A stretch of 47,699 nt of DNA from an uncultured beta proteobacterium (GCA_903909815.1 CAIVXG010000057.1:1-47699), one strand, 5' to 3'; positions 36,441-46,700 are shown, numbered from the stretch's first letter. The notes: generated by a model not told the origin, from the letters alone. Numbers and translations: made by a program.

Positions 36441-36513
36441 CCCTCGGAGAGAGGGCTGGCTGAGGGAGGCCCGGCAGTTATCCCTCACCTGGCCCTCTCT
36501 CTGGGGGAGAGGG
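36441..36513. repeat. GC-rich hairpin repeats in the hemA-prfA spacer
   Basis: Two inverted repeats in the 130-nt spacer: CCCTC/GAGGG at 36441-36456, and CCCTCTC (36493-36499) paired with GAGAGGG (36507-36513) around a 7-nt loop. No T-run follows on the minus strand, so they look like dispersed palindromic repeats or mRNA stabilising/attenuating hairpins rather than a strong terminator. Confidence 0.55.
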
Positions 36514-36533
36514 AATAGGCCGGGGGGACGTCG

Positions 36534-37793
36534 CTAACGCTCTTTGCGCAGGAACAGCTTGTGAATCGCTTGCGCCGTGTGTTCGCGCGTTTGCGCGTCG
36601 CCGGCGCGCAGTTCGGCCATGGCACCGTGCAGCATCTTCTGCGTGAGGCCCTTGGACAGGGCTTCCAGCACAGCCTCCACGTTCTCGCCCTTGGCCAGCA
36701 GTTTCCTGGCGCGCGCCAGCTCCAGCGCGCGCCACTCGTCGGCCTGCGCGTTGAGCTGCTGGATCAGCGGCACGCTACCGCGCTGCTCCATCCAGTGCAC
36801 GAAACTTTGCACGCCAGCGTCGATGATGGCCTCGGCCTGCGCCACCGCCGCCTGGCGGTTCGCCTGCGCGGTTTGCACCACGCTCGCCAGGTCGTCCACG
36901 GTGTAGAGGTAGACGTCTTCCAGCGCCTTGACTTCGGGCTCGATGTCGCGCGGAACCGCCAGGTCGACCATGAACATGGGCCGGTGCTTGCGCGCCTTGA
37001 GCGCACGCTCCACGGCACCCAGGCCGATGATGGGCAGGGTGCTGGCGGTGCAGCTCACGACCGCGTCGAACTCGTGCAAACGGCTGGGCAGATCCGACAG
37101 GCGCATGACTTCGGCGCCGAAGCGGCTCGCGAGCTTTTCTCCGCGCTCCAGCGTGCGATTCGCGATCGTGATTGACTCAGGCGCCTTCGCGGCAAAGTGC
37201 GTCGCCGCCAGTTCGACCATTTCGCCCGCACCCACGAACAGCACCTTGACCCGGCCCAGGTCTTCAAAAATCTGCCCCGCAAGGCGCACCACGGCCGCGG
37301 CCATGCTGATCGAATGCGCGCCAATCTCGGTGGAAGTGCGCACGTCCTTGGCCACAGCAAAGGTGCGCTGGAACAACTGGTTCAGTGTGGTTCCGAGCGA
37401 GCCTGCGGCTTCTGCGGCGCGAATCGCGTCCTTCATTTGCCCCAGGATTTGTGGTTCGCCCAGCACCATCGAGTCCAGCCCGCTGGCGACGCGAAACGCG
37501 TGCCGTGCGGCAAGGCCGTCCTGCAGGCTGTAGGTGTGCTGGCGCAACAGCGTCGCGGCCACGCCACCGCTGTGGGCGAGCCAGTCCAGCGTGTGCTCGA
37601 GCTCCGCGTGCTCGGCGGCGCAGTAGATTTCGGTGCGGTTGCAGGTGGAGATCAGCGCCACCTCGGGTTGGCGCGAAAGCGACTGGCGAAACCCATGCAG
37701 CACCGGCTCCATCTTGTCGACGGCGAACGCAAACCGGCCCCGCAAATCGAGCGGTGCCGTGGTGTGATTGATGCCTAGCGCCCAGACTGCCAT
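36534..37793 (-). CDS. hemA: Glutamyl-tRNA reductase
   Basis: 419-aa NADPH-dependent enzyme that reduces glutamyl-tRNA to glutamate-1-semialdehyde, the first committed step of tetrapyrrole synthesis by the C5 pathway. The N-terminus '[18 protein letters not shown]' is typical. The nucleophilic cysteine is C51 in 'STCNRTEIY'; also present are '[12 protein letters not shown]' and the NADPH-binding '[14 protein letters not shown]'. The C-terminal dimerisation domain is complete. First gene of hemA-prfA-prmC. A perfect TATAAT lies only 6 nt before the ATG, and no ribosome-binding site is visible. Confidence 0.97.
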   Translation of the reverse strand: MAVWALGINHTTAPLDLRGRFAFAVDKMEPVLHGFRQSLSRQPEVALISTCNRTEIYCAAEHAELEHTLDWLAHSGGVAATLLRQHTYSLQDGLAARHAFRVASGLDSMVLGEPQILGQMKDAIRAAEAAGSLGTTLNQLFQRTFAVAKDVRTSTEIGAHSISMAAAVVRLAGQIFEDLGRVKVLFVGAGEMVELAATHFAAKAPESITIANRTLERGEKLASRFGAEVMRLSDLPSRLHEFDAVVSCTASTLPIIGLGAVERALKARKHRPMFMVDLAVPRDIEPEVKALEDVYLYTVDDLASVVQTAQANRQAAVAQAEAIIDAGVQSFVHWMEQRGSVPLIQQLNAQADEWRALELARARKLLAKGENVEAVLEALSKGLTQKMLHGAMAELRAGDAQTREHTAQAIHKLFLRKER

Positions 37794-37799
37794 GGCTCG

Positions 37800-37805
37800 A
37801 TTATA
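37800..37805 (-). promoter_or_regulatory. TATAAT box immediately upstream of hemA
   Basis: On the minus strand TATAAT is followed by CGAGCC and the hemA ATG. If it acts as a -10 box, transcription would start at or next to the first base of the start codon, giving a leaderless message. No good -35 lies 16-18 nt upstream. A TTGACT exists, but 27 nt away, which is too far. Confidence 0.4.
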
Positions 37806-37881
37806 AAATCAGTCGCTCGGCTCTATGACCTGAGTCAATTTTTAGTTGCACACGCATGCCAACTTTCACATTAACGGCGAC

Positions 37882-38181
37882 ATGGGCCTGATTCAACTTC
37901 TGCTTCATGGCTTGAATTTTCTGGCGCCCGCGTTCTTTGTGGCGCTGCTCTTGCCTGCGGCCAACCGCCATGTGTTGCGTAACCCGAATCCGCGGCTGCT
38001 GTGGTGGGTACAAGCGGCGATTCAATTCGCGGTCGGCGTCGCGGTGCTGCTGGCCGGATTGGTGATCTTCGGCGTGGACGGCAAGATGCTGACCTACCTC
38101 GCTCTGGTACTTGCCTGTGCCACCGGCCAATGGCTGCTCACGCGGGGTTGGCAGGCGAAAACAGGTCCACGCGGTCGGTGA
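37882..38181 (+). CDS. Small hypothetical inner-membrane protein
   Basis: 99 aa from ATG 37882. Three or four hydrophobic helices are visible (residues about 5-22, 40-62 and 70-86), with 'NFLAPAFFVALLLPAA' in the first. I do not recognise a family with known function. An in-frame ATG at 37846 would add 12 polar residues, but the shorter start places the first helix at the N-terminus in the usual way. It is divergent from hemA, and its 3' end overlaps the convergent ugpQ gene by 44 nt. Confidence 0.7.
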   Translation: MGLIQLLLHGLNFLAPAFFVALLLPAANRHVLRNPNPRLLWWVQAAIQFAVGVAVLLAGLVIFGVDGKMLTYLALVLACATGQWLLTRGWQAKTGPRGR

Positions 38182-38893
38182 TGATGCCGTCGGTCCCGAG
38201 ATCGAGCAGACGCTGCGCGGCCCACTCATCGTTCACGGTGTAACTGATGCAGCGAAACCCGGCGCTTTTGGCCTGGGTCACAGTGGACGTATCCCACAGC
38301 GCGTAGTTGCAAACGATGGCCACACATTCCAGCGTGAGTGCGGTTTCCAGCCATCCGCTCCACAGACTGTCGAGCAGCAGTCCGCGCGGCAGCTCGGGCG
38401 CCGCTGCCTTGGCCGCCTGCAGTGCTTCAGGGCGAAAGGATGTGAGCAGCGGCGGCACGGCAGCGCCGATCCACAAGCGCGCCGCATGTTGCGCCACCAC
38501 AGTGCCGGTCACGCTTTCCTGGCCCGGCGTGGGCTTGATCTCGATGTCCAGGAAGTAGCCGTTGCGCAGGCAATAGGCGGCAACGTTCTCCAGTGTGGGA
38601 AGAGCTTCGCCGGCAAAGCTGCGCGAATGCCAGCGGCCCGCGTCGAGTTGTGAAAGTTCCCCCCAGGATTTATCGCCTGCCATGCCCCGACCGCTGGTGG
38701 TGCGCTCCAGCGTCTTGTCGTGCAGCAAGAACGGCACGCCGTCGCTGGAGAGTTTCACGTCGCACTCAAACATACGGTAACCATGCCCGGCGCCAATTCT
38801 GAAGGCCGCGAGCGTGTTTTCGGGTGCCAGTTTGCCCGCGCCGCGGTGCGCAATCCAGCGCGGATAGGGCCAGTTTTCTGAGGTGACTTGCAT
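38138..38893 (-). CDS. ugpQ: Glycerophosphodiester phosphodiesterase, cytoplasmic
   Basis: 251-aa GDPD TIM-barrel enzyme that hydrolyses glycerophosphodiesters to glycerol-3-phosphate and an alcohol. Active-site residues are visible: H16-R-G with E25-N-T, E43-x-D45 and H58-D. No signal peptide, so cytoplasmic, as for UgpQ. It lies 59 nt downstream of ugpC, the last gene of the ugp cluster, where it would release glycerol-3-phosphate from imported diesters. Start ATG is directly before 'QVTSENWPYPRWIAHRG', typical for the family. Confidence 0.95.
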   Translation of the reverse strand: MQVTSENWPYPRWIAHRGAGKLAPENTLAAFRIGAGHGYRMFECDVKLSSDGVPFLLHDKTLERTTSGRGMAGDKSWGELSQLDAGRWHSRSFAGEALPTLENVAAYCLRNGYFLDIEIKPTPGQESVTGTVVAQHAARLWIGAAVPPLLTSFRPEALQAAKAAAPELPRGLLLDSLWSGWLETALTLECVAIVCNYALWDTSTVTQAKSAGFRCISYTVNDEWAAQRLLDLGTDGIITDRVDLFSPANPA

Positions 38894-38952
38894 GGAAGAA
38901 AGGAGTTGGTTGAGCGATGCAGACGCTCATCCTACCCGCAGTCCGACGGCAC

Positions 38953-39957
38953 CTAGATGCGCTTGCCCGACTCCGCATTGAATTGATGCACACGATCCGC
39001 GCGCGGCGTGGCGTGGATCGTGCTGCCGGGCGCGGGCGGGGCGAGATGTTCATCGGTGCGGATGATGACGCGCTCCTGGCCCAGCAGGCAGTAAACCAGG
39101 CGCTCCGCGCCCAGCAGTTCGACCGCTTCCACCTGGAGTTCCCAGCCCGTTGTCGTGATGTCCAGGTGCTCGGGACGAATGCCAAAAATCTGTCCCTTCG
39201 TGCCACCTGGCGCTGCGTTCAGCAGGTTCATCGGCGGTGAGCCCATGAAGCTGGCGACAAAGGTGGTGGCCGGGCGGTTGTAGACCTCCTCGGGCGTGCC
39301 AAACTGCTCCATCGCGCCGCCGTGCATCACCATCATGCGCTGCGCTAGCGTCATGGCTTCGACCTGGTCGTGCGTCACGAAGAGCGAGGTGATGCCAAGT
39401 TCGCGGTGCAGTTTTTGAATCTCCAGCCGCGTCTGCGCGCGCAGCTTCGCGTCCAGATTGGACAGCGGCTCGTCGAACAAAAACACCTGAGGCTGGCGCA
39501 CGATGGCGCGCCCCATCGCCACGCGCTGACGCTGGCCGCCCGAGAGTTCGCGCGGCCGGCGCAGCAGGAACTCTCCGATCTCCAGGATCTTCGCCGCCTT
39601 GTCCACGCGTGCCTTGATTTCATCCGGTGGCACTTTGGCGATCTTCAGGCCGTAGGCCATGTTGTCGAACACGCTCATGTGCGGATACAGAGCGTAGTTC
39701 TGAAACACCATGGCGATGTCGCGCTCCGACGGTTCCAGGTCGTTCACAACCCGGTTGCCGATGGAGATCTCGCCGCCGCTGACCTCCTCCAGGCCCGCCA
39801 CCATGCGTAGCAGCGTGGACTTACCGCAGCCCGAAGGACCGACGATGACGACGAACTCGCCGTCGGCAATGTCCGCGCTCACGCCGTGGATGACCTGGTT
39901 CGCGGTCTTGCCGGAGCCGTAGCGTTTGACGACGTTTTTAAGAGTGATGGATGCCAT
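38953..39957 (-). CDS. ugpC: sn-Glycerol-3-phosphate ABC transporter, ATP-binding protein
   Basis: 334-aa MalK/UgpC-type ATPase. Walker [10 protein letters not shown] begins at residue 40, followed by the signature [14 protein letters not shown], Walker B '[13 protein letters not shown]' and the H-loop '[10 protein letters not shown]'. A C-terminal OB-like regulatory domain ('[11 protein letters not shown]') follows. It powers uptake through UgpA/UgpE. Separated from ugpE by 393 nt filled with palindromic repeats, unlike the tight spacing of ugpA-ugpE. Confidence 0.96.
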   Translation of the reverse strand: MASITLKNVVKRYGSGKTANQVIHGVSADIADGEFVVIVGPSGCGKSTLLRMVAGLEEVSGGEISIGNRVVNDLEPSERDIAMVFQNYALYPHMSVFDNMAYGLKIAKVPPDEIKARVDKAAKILEIGEFLLRRPRELSGGQRQRVAMGRAIVRQPQVFLFDEPLSNLDAKLRAQTRLEIQKLHRELGITSLFVTHDQVEAMTLAQRMMVMHGGAMEQFGTPEEVYNRPATTFVASFMGSPPMNLLNAAPGGTKGQIFGIRPEHLDITTTGWELQVEAVELLGAERLVYCLLGQERVIIRTDEHLAPPAPGSTIHATPRADRVHQFNAESGKRI

Positions 39958-39995
39958 GGGCTGTGGAGTCTTTCAGAATTCGCGTGCTGGATGAT

Positions 39996-40292
39996 CGTCA
40001 TTGCGAGGAATTAGCCTTTAGCCGCGAGGCCCGCAGGGCCGTGGCGGGCCAGCGACGCGGCAATCCACGTGCACCACAGGTTTGCCAGCATGGATTGCCG
40101 CGCTGCGCTCTCCATGAACCGACCACGTTCGATACGCCAATTTCCTCGTCATTGCGAGGCCGTAGGCCGTGGCAATCCATGTCGGCACGCCACGAAAATA
40201 CATGGATTGCCGCGCTGCGCTCGCAATGACGGATTTGTGGTTCATGGCCAGTATGCAGTTTCGCCAGCCGAAACAGGCAGCTCGCAATGACG
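39996..40292. repeat. Dispersed palindromic repeats in the ugpE-ugpC spacer
   Basis: Recurring blocks are CGTCATTGCGAGG (39996 and 40147), GGCAATCCA followed by [CT]GT, ATGGATTGCCGCGCTGCGCT (40090 and 40202) and GCAATGACGG (twice, near 40223 and 40283). In the second unit, 40147-40231, the ends CGTCATTGCGAG and CTCGCAATGACG are inverted copies, and so are the inner GGCAATCCATG and CATGGATTGCC, giving a long hairpin. This kind of palindromic repeat is scattered between genes in many bacterial genomes. The rest of the 393-nt spacer shows no gene. Confidence 0.85.
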
Positions 40293-40350
40293 GCTGGTCT
40301 TTGTCGTTGCCCTGCGGGCCTCGCAGTGACGTGGGGCATGGATGTGGCGT

Positions 40351-41202
40351 TCATTTTTCCGTATCCACCAAACCTTTGACGAACCATTTCTGCATCAGCA
40401 TCACCACCAGCGCTGGCGGCAGCATGGCCAGCAGGGCCGTGGCCATGACCACGTTCCACTCGTTTTGCGAGTCGCCGCCGGCAACCATCATCTTGATGCC
40501 CACCACCACCGGGTACATGTCTTCTGAGGTGGTGGCCAGCAGCGGCCACAGGTACTGGTTCCAGCCGTAAATGAACTGGATCACGAACAGCGCCGCGATC
40601 GAGGTCTTGGACAGCGGCAGCAGGATATCGATGAAGAAGCGCATCGGGCTGGCGCCGTCCATGCGCGCGGCTTCGGTCAGTTCGTCCGGCACTGACATGA
40701 AGAATTGGCGAAACAAAAAGGTCGCCGTAGCCGAGGCAATCAGGGGAATCGTCAGGCCGGCGTAGGTGTTGAGCATGCCCAGGTCCGCCACCACTTGATA
40801 GGTGGGGCCGATGCGCACTTCCACTGGCAGCATCAGCGTGACAAAGATCGCCCAGAAGAAGAAGCTCTTGAACGGGAAGCGGAAATACACGATCGCAAAA
40901 GCCGACATGAGCGAGATCGCGATCTTGCCAAACGTGATCACCAACGCGGTCACCAGGCTGACCCACATCATGTGCGCCACCGGTGCCGTGGAACCCGCAC
41001 CCGAACCGCCGCCGAGCAAGGCCTTGGTGTAGGTTTCCCAAAGGTGGCTGCCCGGCAACAGCGGCATGGGCGCCTGCACGATTTCCTGCGCCGTGTGCGT
41101 GGACGCGACGAAGGCCAGATACAGCGGAAAGGCGACGATGAGCACGCCAACGAGCATGACCGCGTGCGCCAGCAGGGTCAGAAAGGGGCTGCGTTCAACC
41201 AT
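40351..41202 (-). CDS. ugpE: sn-Glycerol-3-phosphate ABC transporter, permease
   Basis: 283-aa inner-membrane permease with six hydrophobic segments and the ABC-importer EAA loop 'ELTEAARMDGASPMRFFIDI' that docks the ATPase. Its N-terminus 'LLAHAVMLVGVLIVAFPLY' is typical of UgpE. The start is 1 nt after the ugpA stop, so the two are co-translated. Pairs with UgpA to form the channel. Confidence 0.95.
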   Translation of the reverse strand: MVERSPFLTLLAHAVMLVGVLIVAFPLYLAFVASTHTAQEIVQAPMPLLPGSHLWETYTKALLGGGSGAGSTAPVAHMMWVSLVTALVITFGKIAISLMSAFAIVYFRFPFKSFFFWAIFVTLMLPVEVRIGPTYQVVADLGMLNTYAGLTIPLIASATATFLFRQFFMSVPDELTEAARMDGASPMRFFIDILLPLSKTSIAALFVIQFIYGWNQYLWPLLATTSEDMYPVVVGIKMMVAGGDSQNEWNVVMATALLAMLPPALVVMLMQKWFVKGLVDTEK

Positions 41203-41203
41203 T

Positions 41204-42091
41204 TCAGTAGTTCACCTTTTTCTCGACAAAGCGGAACTGCACCACGGTCAGCGCAATCACGATCGTCATCAGCACCACCGACTGCGCCGCGGAACCACCC
41301 ATGTCCATGGCCTTGAAGCCGTCGTAGTAGGCCTTGTAGACCAGGATCGATGTCGCCTGCCCTGGGCCGCCGTGGGTGGTGGCGTCGACGATGGCAAAGG
41401 TGTCGAAGAAGGCGTACACCATGTTGATCACCAGCAGGAAGAAAGTGGTGGGTGACAACAGCGGTAACTGTATCGTCCAGAAGCGCCGCCAGGCGCGAGC
41501 GCCGTCGATGGCCGCGGCCTCGATCAATGACTTCGGAATCGACTGCAGGCCCGCCAGAAAGAACAGGAAGTTGTAGGAGATCTGCTTCCAGACGGCGGCC
41601 ATCACGATCAGCGTCATGCCGTGGCCCTCGTTCAGCAAATGGTTCCAGTTGATCCCCAGCTTACCAAGAGCGTAAGCGACCACGCCCAAAGAGGGCGAGA
41701 ACATGAAGATCCACAGCACGCCGGCCACCGCAGGCGCCACCGCGTAGGGAACAATCAGCAGGGTCTTGTAGAGCATCGCCCCCTTGATGATGCGGTCGGC
41801 AAAGATCGCCAGCATCAGAGACAAGCCAATCCCCAGCACCGCCACCAGAATGGAAAAGATGGCCGTGGTCTTGAACGAGGCGAGGTAGCTCTCGTCCCCG
41901 AACAGGCGTTTGAAATTTTCCAGCCCCACCCATTGGGTCGAGATGCCAAAGGCATCCTGCACCTGAAACGACTGCAGCACCGCCTGCGCCGCGGGCCAGA
42001 AAAAAAACACGCCGATCACGATCACCTGCGGAGCCATCAGCAGCCAGGGCAGCCAGGTGGATCGGAATTGAACCCGTTTTTCTACAGCCAC
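41204..42091 (-). CDS. ugpA: sn-Glycerol-3-phosphate ABC transporter, permease
   Basis: 295-aa inner-membrane permease with six hydrophobic segments. Typical UgpA opening ('[20 protein letters not shown]') and an EAA loop '[19 protein letters not shown]'. Follows ugpB after 85 nt containing a short GC-rich hairpin and is directly upstream of ugpE. Confidence 0.95.
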   Translation of the reverse strand: MAVEKRVQFRSTWLPWLLMAPQVIVIGVFFFWPAAQAVLQSFQVQDAFGISTQWVGLENFKRLFGDESYLASFKTTAIFSILVAVLGIGLSLMLAIFADRIIKGAMLYKTLLIVPYAVAPAVAGVLWIFMFSPSLGVVAYALGKLGINWNHLLNEGHGMTLIVMAAVWKQISYNFLFFLAGLQSIPKSLIEAAAIDGARAWRRFWTIQLPLLSPTTFFLLVINMVYAFFDTFAIVDATTHGGPGQATSILVYKAYYDGFKAMDMGGSAAQSVVLMTIVIALTVVQFRFVEKKVNY

Positions 42092-42111
42092 GTCATGCGC
42101 CCAACAGAGTC

Positions 42112-42137
42112 GCCCTTCCCGCTTGACGGGGAGGGGC
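42112..42137. repeat. GC-rich imperfect hairpin between ugpB and ugpA
   Basis: GCCCTTCCC and GGGGAGGGGC flank a short loop in the 85-nt spacer. It may be a dispersed repeat or an mRNA-processing hairpin that lets the binding-protein gene be expressed above the permeases, as is common in ABC importer operons. Confidence 0.45.
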
Positions 42138-42176
42138 GGGGAGGGCAGTTGTCATGACGGTCAAGGGCGAAGCCCT

Positions 42177-43487
42177 TCAGGACTTGTTGGCCTTCTGGAA
42201 ACGCTCCAGGATCTCGTTGCCACGCTTCACGATCGCGTCCAGCGCTTCCTTGGCAGTCTTCTTGCCATTCCAGACCTGCTCCAGTTCTTCGTCCTCCACC
42301 TGACGGATCTGCACGTAGTTGCCCAAGCGGATGCCGCGGCTCTTGTCGGTGACCTTGCGGATCATCTGCGAGACGGCGATATCGGTACCCGGGTGCTCCT
42401 TGTAGAAGCCGGACTTCTCGGTCAGCTGGTAGGCAGCGGTGGTGATGGGCAGGTAGCCGGTGCGCTTGTGGCTGGCGGACTGCACCTCGGGGCTGGAGAT
42501 GTAGTTGAAGAAGGCTGCCACACCCTTGTATTCGGCCGGCTTCTTGCCTGCCATGACCCACAGGCTGGCGCCGCCGATGACGGTGTTTTGCGGCGCACCG
42601 GGCACATCGGGGTAGTAGGGCAGCGTCGCCAGCGTGTAAGCGAACTTGGCGTTCTTGGCGACGTTGCCGTAGAAGCCGGCGGACGTGGTGATCATGGCGC
42701 ACTCGCCCGAAACGAAGCTCGCCTCAGGCACATTTTCGCGTCCCTTGTAGACAAACAAGCCCTGATGGGCCATGTTGGCGAGGTTCTCAATATGGCGTAC
42801 ATGCAGCGGCGAGTCCACCTTCAGGCGCGCGTCCAGGCCGGCTAGGCCATTGGACTTGCTGGCGAACTCCACGTTGTGCCAGGCCGAGAAGCTCTCCAAC
42901 TGCGTCCAGCCCTGCCAGGCGATGGTGAGAGGGCACTTGTGGCCGCTGGCCTTGAGCTTGGCCGCCGCCAGAACCACCTCGGGCCAGGTGGTCGGTGGCT
43001 TGCTGGTGTCGATGCCGGCCGCCTTGAAGGCGTCCTTGTTGATGTAGAAGATGGTCGTGGAGCTGTTGAACGGCATGCTCAGCATCTGACCGTTGGGCGC
43101 CGTGTAGTAACCGGCGACGGCAGAGACATAGGCGTTGGGGTCGAACTTGTAGCCTGCATCCTTCATCACCTGCGCCACCGGAACAATGGCGCCCTTGCTG
43201 GCCATCATGGTGGCGGTACCCACCTCGAACACCTGCAGGATGTTGGGTTGGTTGCCGGCCCGGAAAGCGGCCATTGCCGCCGTCATGGATTCGGCGTAGG
43301 AACCCTTGAAGGTGGGAACCATTTTGTAGTCCTTCTGGCTGGCGTTGAAACCCTTGGCCAGGTCGTTGACCCATTCACCGTTGACGGCGGTCATCGAATG
43401 CCACCATTGGATCTCGGTTTGAGCCTGTGCCGAAATGGCGCTGAGCGCGGCAAGGGCCAGCGCGCCGACATGCAACTTGAATTTCAT
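42177..43487 (-). CDS. ugpB: sn-Glycerol-3-phosphate ABC transporter, substrate-binding protein
   Basis: 436-aa periplasmic solute-binding protein of the MalE/UgpB class. A signal peptide ends at 'AISAQAQ'. The mature chain begins 'TEIQWWHSMTAVNGEWVND', a strong UgpB signature (Trp and His of the ligand pocket), and ends 'NEILERFQKANKS'. It has an AGGAG ribosome-binding site. First gene of ugpBAEC-ugpQ. A PhoB-box-like site lies 29 nt upstream of the start, consistent with phosphate-starvation control known for this system in E. coli. Confidence 0.96.
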   Translation of the reverse strand: MKFKLHVGALALAALSAISAQAQTEIQWWHSMTAVNGEWVNDLAKGFNASQKDYKMVPTFKGSYAESMTAAMAAFRAGNQPNILQVFEVGTATMMASKGAIVPVAQVMKDAGYKFDPNAYVSAVAGYYTAPNGQMLSMPFNSSTTIFYINKDAFKAAGIDTSKPPTTWPEVVLAAAKLKASGHKCPLTIAWQGWTQLESFSAWHNVEFASKSNGLAGLDARLKVDSPLHVRHIENLANMAHQGLFVYKGRENVPEASFVSGECAMITTSAGFYGNVAKNAKFAYTLATLPYYPDVPGAPQNTVIGGASLWVMAGKKPAEYKGVAAFFNYISSPEVQSASHKRTGYLPITTAAYQLTEKSGFYKEHPGTDIAVSQMIRKVTDKSRGIRLGNYVQIRQVEDEELEQVWNGKKTAKEALDAIVKRGNEILERFQKANKS

Positions 43488-43515
43488 GGAATCTCCTGAA
43501 TGAATGCCTGAGGAT

Positions 43516-43533
43516 AGAAAAGTTTTGTGACAG
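43516..43533 (-). promoter_or_regulatory. PhoB-box-like site upstream of ugpB
   Basis: On the minus strand the site reads CTGTCACAAAACTTTTCT. This is a full match to the first 7-bp half of a PHO box (CTGTCA[CT]), then the 4-bp A-rich spacer, then a weak second half (4 of 7). Position in front of ugpB and the known PhoB control of ugp operons support it. The promoter -10 was not convincingly located. Confidence 0.5.
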
Positions 43534-43700
43534 TAATATTTAAACCGCTTTTGCGCAGCCCGCCTACCGGGGTTTCCATGACGTGGGCGCTGAATCCACT
43601 GGATTTATCCGCATGGCCCTGCGACGGCAGGTGAATGCTGCGCTGCGGTAACATTGCCCAGGGCTAGACCGTACCGCGCCAGCCCTCACTTTTGAACCCG

Positions 43701-46700
43701 ATGAACGCTCCCACTTCGCTCACCCAAATCACCTCTGCTGTCGATACTGAGGCGCACCCGCAGCAACGCATCCGCGAGATTCCGTACAACTACACGTCGT
43801 TCTCCGATCGCGAGATCGTGCTGCGGCTGCTGGGAGCGCGTTGCTGGGAGGTGCTGACGCAGTTGCGCCAGGAGCGGCGCACGGGCCGTTCGGCGCGCAT
43901 GTTGTACGAGGTGCTGGGCGACATCTGGGTGGTGCAGCGCAACCCCTATTTGCAGGACGATCTGCTGGACAACCCGAAGCGCCGCGCGCTGCTGGTGGAG
44001 GCACTGACGCACCGCCTGGGCGAGGTGCAAAAGCGGCGCACTCCAGAGGTGGACGCCGAGCGCGATGCCCTGGTGGGCGAGCTCTACGACGCTGCAGCCA
44101 AGACCATCCAGGCGTTCGACGCGATGTTTGAAGAGGTGCGCGTGCTGCGCCGGCAAAGCCAGCGCGTGCTCAAGCGCGTCACCGCTGCCGACAACATCAA
44201 GTTCGACGGCCTGAGCCGCGTCTCGCACGTGACCGACGCCACCGACTGGCGCGTCGAATACCCGTTTGTCGTGCTCACGCCCGACACCGAAGCCGAGATG
44301 GCGGGCCTGGTGAAAGCCTGCATCGAACTGGGCCTGAGCATCGTGCCCCGTGGCGGTGGCACAGGCTACACCGGCGGCGCGGTGCCGCTGACCTGGAAGA
44401 GCGCGGTCATCAACACCGAAAAGCTCGAAGCCATGACCGAGGTGCAGATGCTGCAACTGCCGGGCCTGGCGCAGCCTGTGGCCACGGTCTGGACCGAAGC
44501 CGGCGTCGTCACGCAGCGCGTGGCCGATGCGGCCGAGCGCGCAGGCTTCGTGTTTGCGGTCGATCCGACCTCGGCCGAAGCTTCCTGCATCGGCGGCAAT
44601 ATCGCCATGAACGCCGGTGGCAAGAAGGCCGTGCTCTGGGGCACGGCGCTGGACAACCTCGCCTCCTGGCGCATGGTGACCCCCAATGCCGAATGGCTGG
44701 AAGTCACGCGCCTGAACCACAACCTGGGCAAGATTCACGACGCGGCTGTGGCCAGCTTCGAGCTCAAGACCTTCAAGGCCGACGGCAAGACGCTGCTGCG
44801 CACGGAACAGCTTGACATCCCGGGTGCCAGCTTTCGCAAGGAGGGGCTGGGCAAGGACGTGACCGACAAGTTCCTGAGCGGCCTGCCGGGCATCCAGAAG
44901 GAAGGCTGCGACGGCCTCATCACCAGCGCACGCTGGGTCGTGCACCGCATGCCGCAGCACACGCGCACCGTCTGCCTGGAGTTCTTCGGCCACGCGCGCA
45001 ACGCTGTGCCCAGCATCGTCGAGATCAAGGACTTCATGTTCGCGGAACAGAAGCGCAGCGGTGTGCTGCTCGCCGGCCTGGAGCATCTGGACGACCGCTA
45101 TCTGAAGGCCGTGGGCTATGCCACCAAGTCCAAGCGCGGCGGTCTGCCCAAGATGGTGCTGTTCGGTGACATCGCGGGCGACGACGCCGACGCGGTGGCG
45201 CGCGCCACATCCGAGGTGGTGCGCATCGCGAATTCACGCAGCGGCGAAGGCTTTGTCGCCATCAGCCCCGAGGCGCGCAAGAAATTCTGGCTCGATCGCA
45301 AGCGCACGGCGGCGATTTCCAGGCACACGAACGCGTTCAAGATCAACGAGGACGTGGTGATCCCACTGCCGCGCATGGCCGAGTACACCGACGGCATCGA
45401 GCGCATCAACATCGAGCTCAGCCTGCAGAACAAGATCCAGCTGTGCGACGCGCTGCATGAGTTTCTCGCTCAGGGAAATCTTCCCCTGGGCCGGCACGAC
45501 GACGCGAGCGAAATCCCCTCGGCCGAAATGCTGCAGGAGCGCGTGAGCCAGGCATTGGCGCTGGTGGCCGAAGTACGCTCGCTGTGGCAGGGTTGGCTCG
45601 ACAACGTGGAGGCGCTGTTCCCGCAGTTGCAGGAACATTCGCTGCGTGCGAGCTGGAAAACGCAACTGCGCGCGCCGCTGCAGGACATCTTCACCGGCGG
45701 CATGTTTGCGCCCATCCTGAGCGAGTGCAACGCCATGCACCAGCGCGTGCTAAAGGGAAGGGTCTGGGCCGCGCTGCACATGCACGCCGGCGACGGCAAT
45801 GTGCATACCAACTTGCCGGTCAACAGCGATGACTACGCCATGCTGCAAAGCGCGCACGGCGCGGTCAGGCGCATCATGGCGCTGGCGCGATCGCTGGATG
45901 GCGTGATCTCGGGCGAGCACGGCATCGGCATCACCAAGCTCGAATATTTGAGCGACGCCGAGCTTCAGCCCTTCGCCGACTACAAGCAGCGCATCGACCC
46001 TGAAGGGCGCTTCAACAAGGGCAAGTTGCTGCGAAATCAGGCGCATTCAACCCTAGCAAGTTTGGCGTCAGAAGCCGATTCGCCGCTGGGCCGCCCCGAG
46101 GCGAATCAGCCCCCTCGGGGGGCAGCGACCCGCGAAGTGGTGGAGCGTGGGGGCGCCGATTCGCCGCTGGGCCGCCCCGAGGCGAATCAGCCCCCTCGGG
46201 GGGCAGCGACCCGCGAAGCGGCGGAGCGTGGGGGCGTTCTATACGCCGACCTCACCAACGCCTACACGCCCAGCTTCGGTTTGATGGGGCATGAGTCGCT
46301 GATCATGCAGCAGTCCGATATCGGCGCGATTGCAGATAGCGTGAAGGACTGCCTGCGCTGCGGCAAATGCAAGCCGGTGTGCGCCACCCATGTGCCGCGC
46401 GCCAACCTGCTGTACAGCCCGCGCAACAAGATCCTGGCCACGTCGCTTTTGGTGGAAGCGTTTCTGTACGAAGAGCAGACGCGCCGCGGCATTTCTCTCA
46501 AGCATTGGGAAGAGTTCGAGGACGTGGCCGATCACTGCACCGTGTGCCACAAGTGCCTGACACCGTGCCCGGTGGACATCGACTTTGGCGACGTCTCCAT
46601 GAACATGCGCAACCTGTTGCGCAAGATGGGGCAGAAGAGTTTCCGCCCCGCCGGTGCGGCCGCCATGTTCCTGCTCAATGCGACGAATCCGCAGACCATC

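Noticed and set aside
40018-40287. Short open frames on both strands in the repeat-rich spacer
   Set aside because: They are translations of palindromic repeats and encode repeated peptides without domain features.
39996-40292. CRISPR array in the ugpE-ugpC spacer
   Set aside because: Blocks are inverted and unevenly spaced, with no uniform repeat-spacer pattern and no cas genes.
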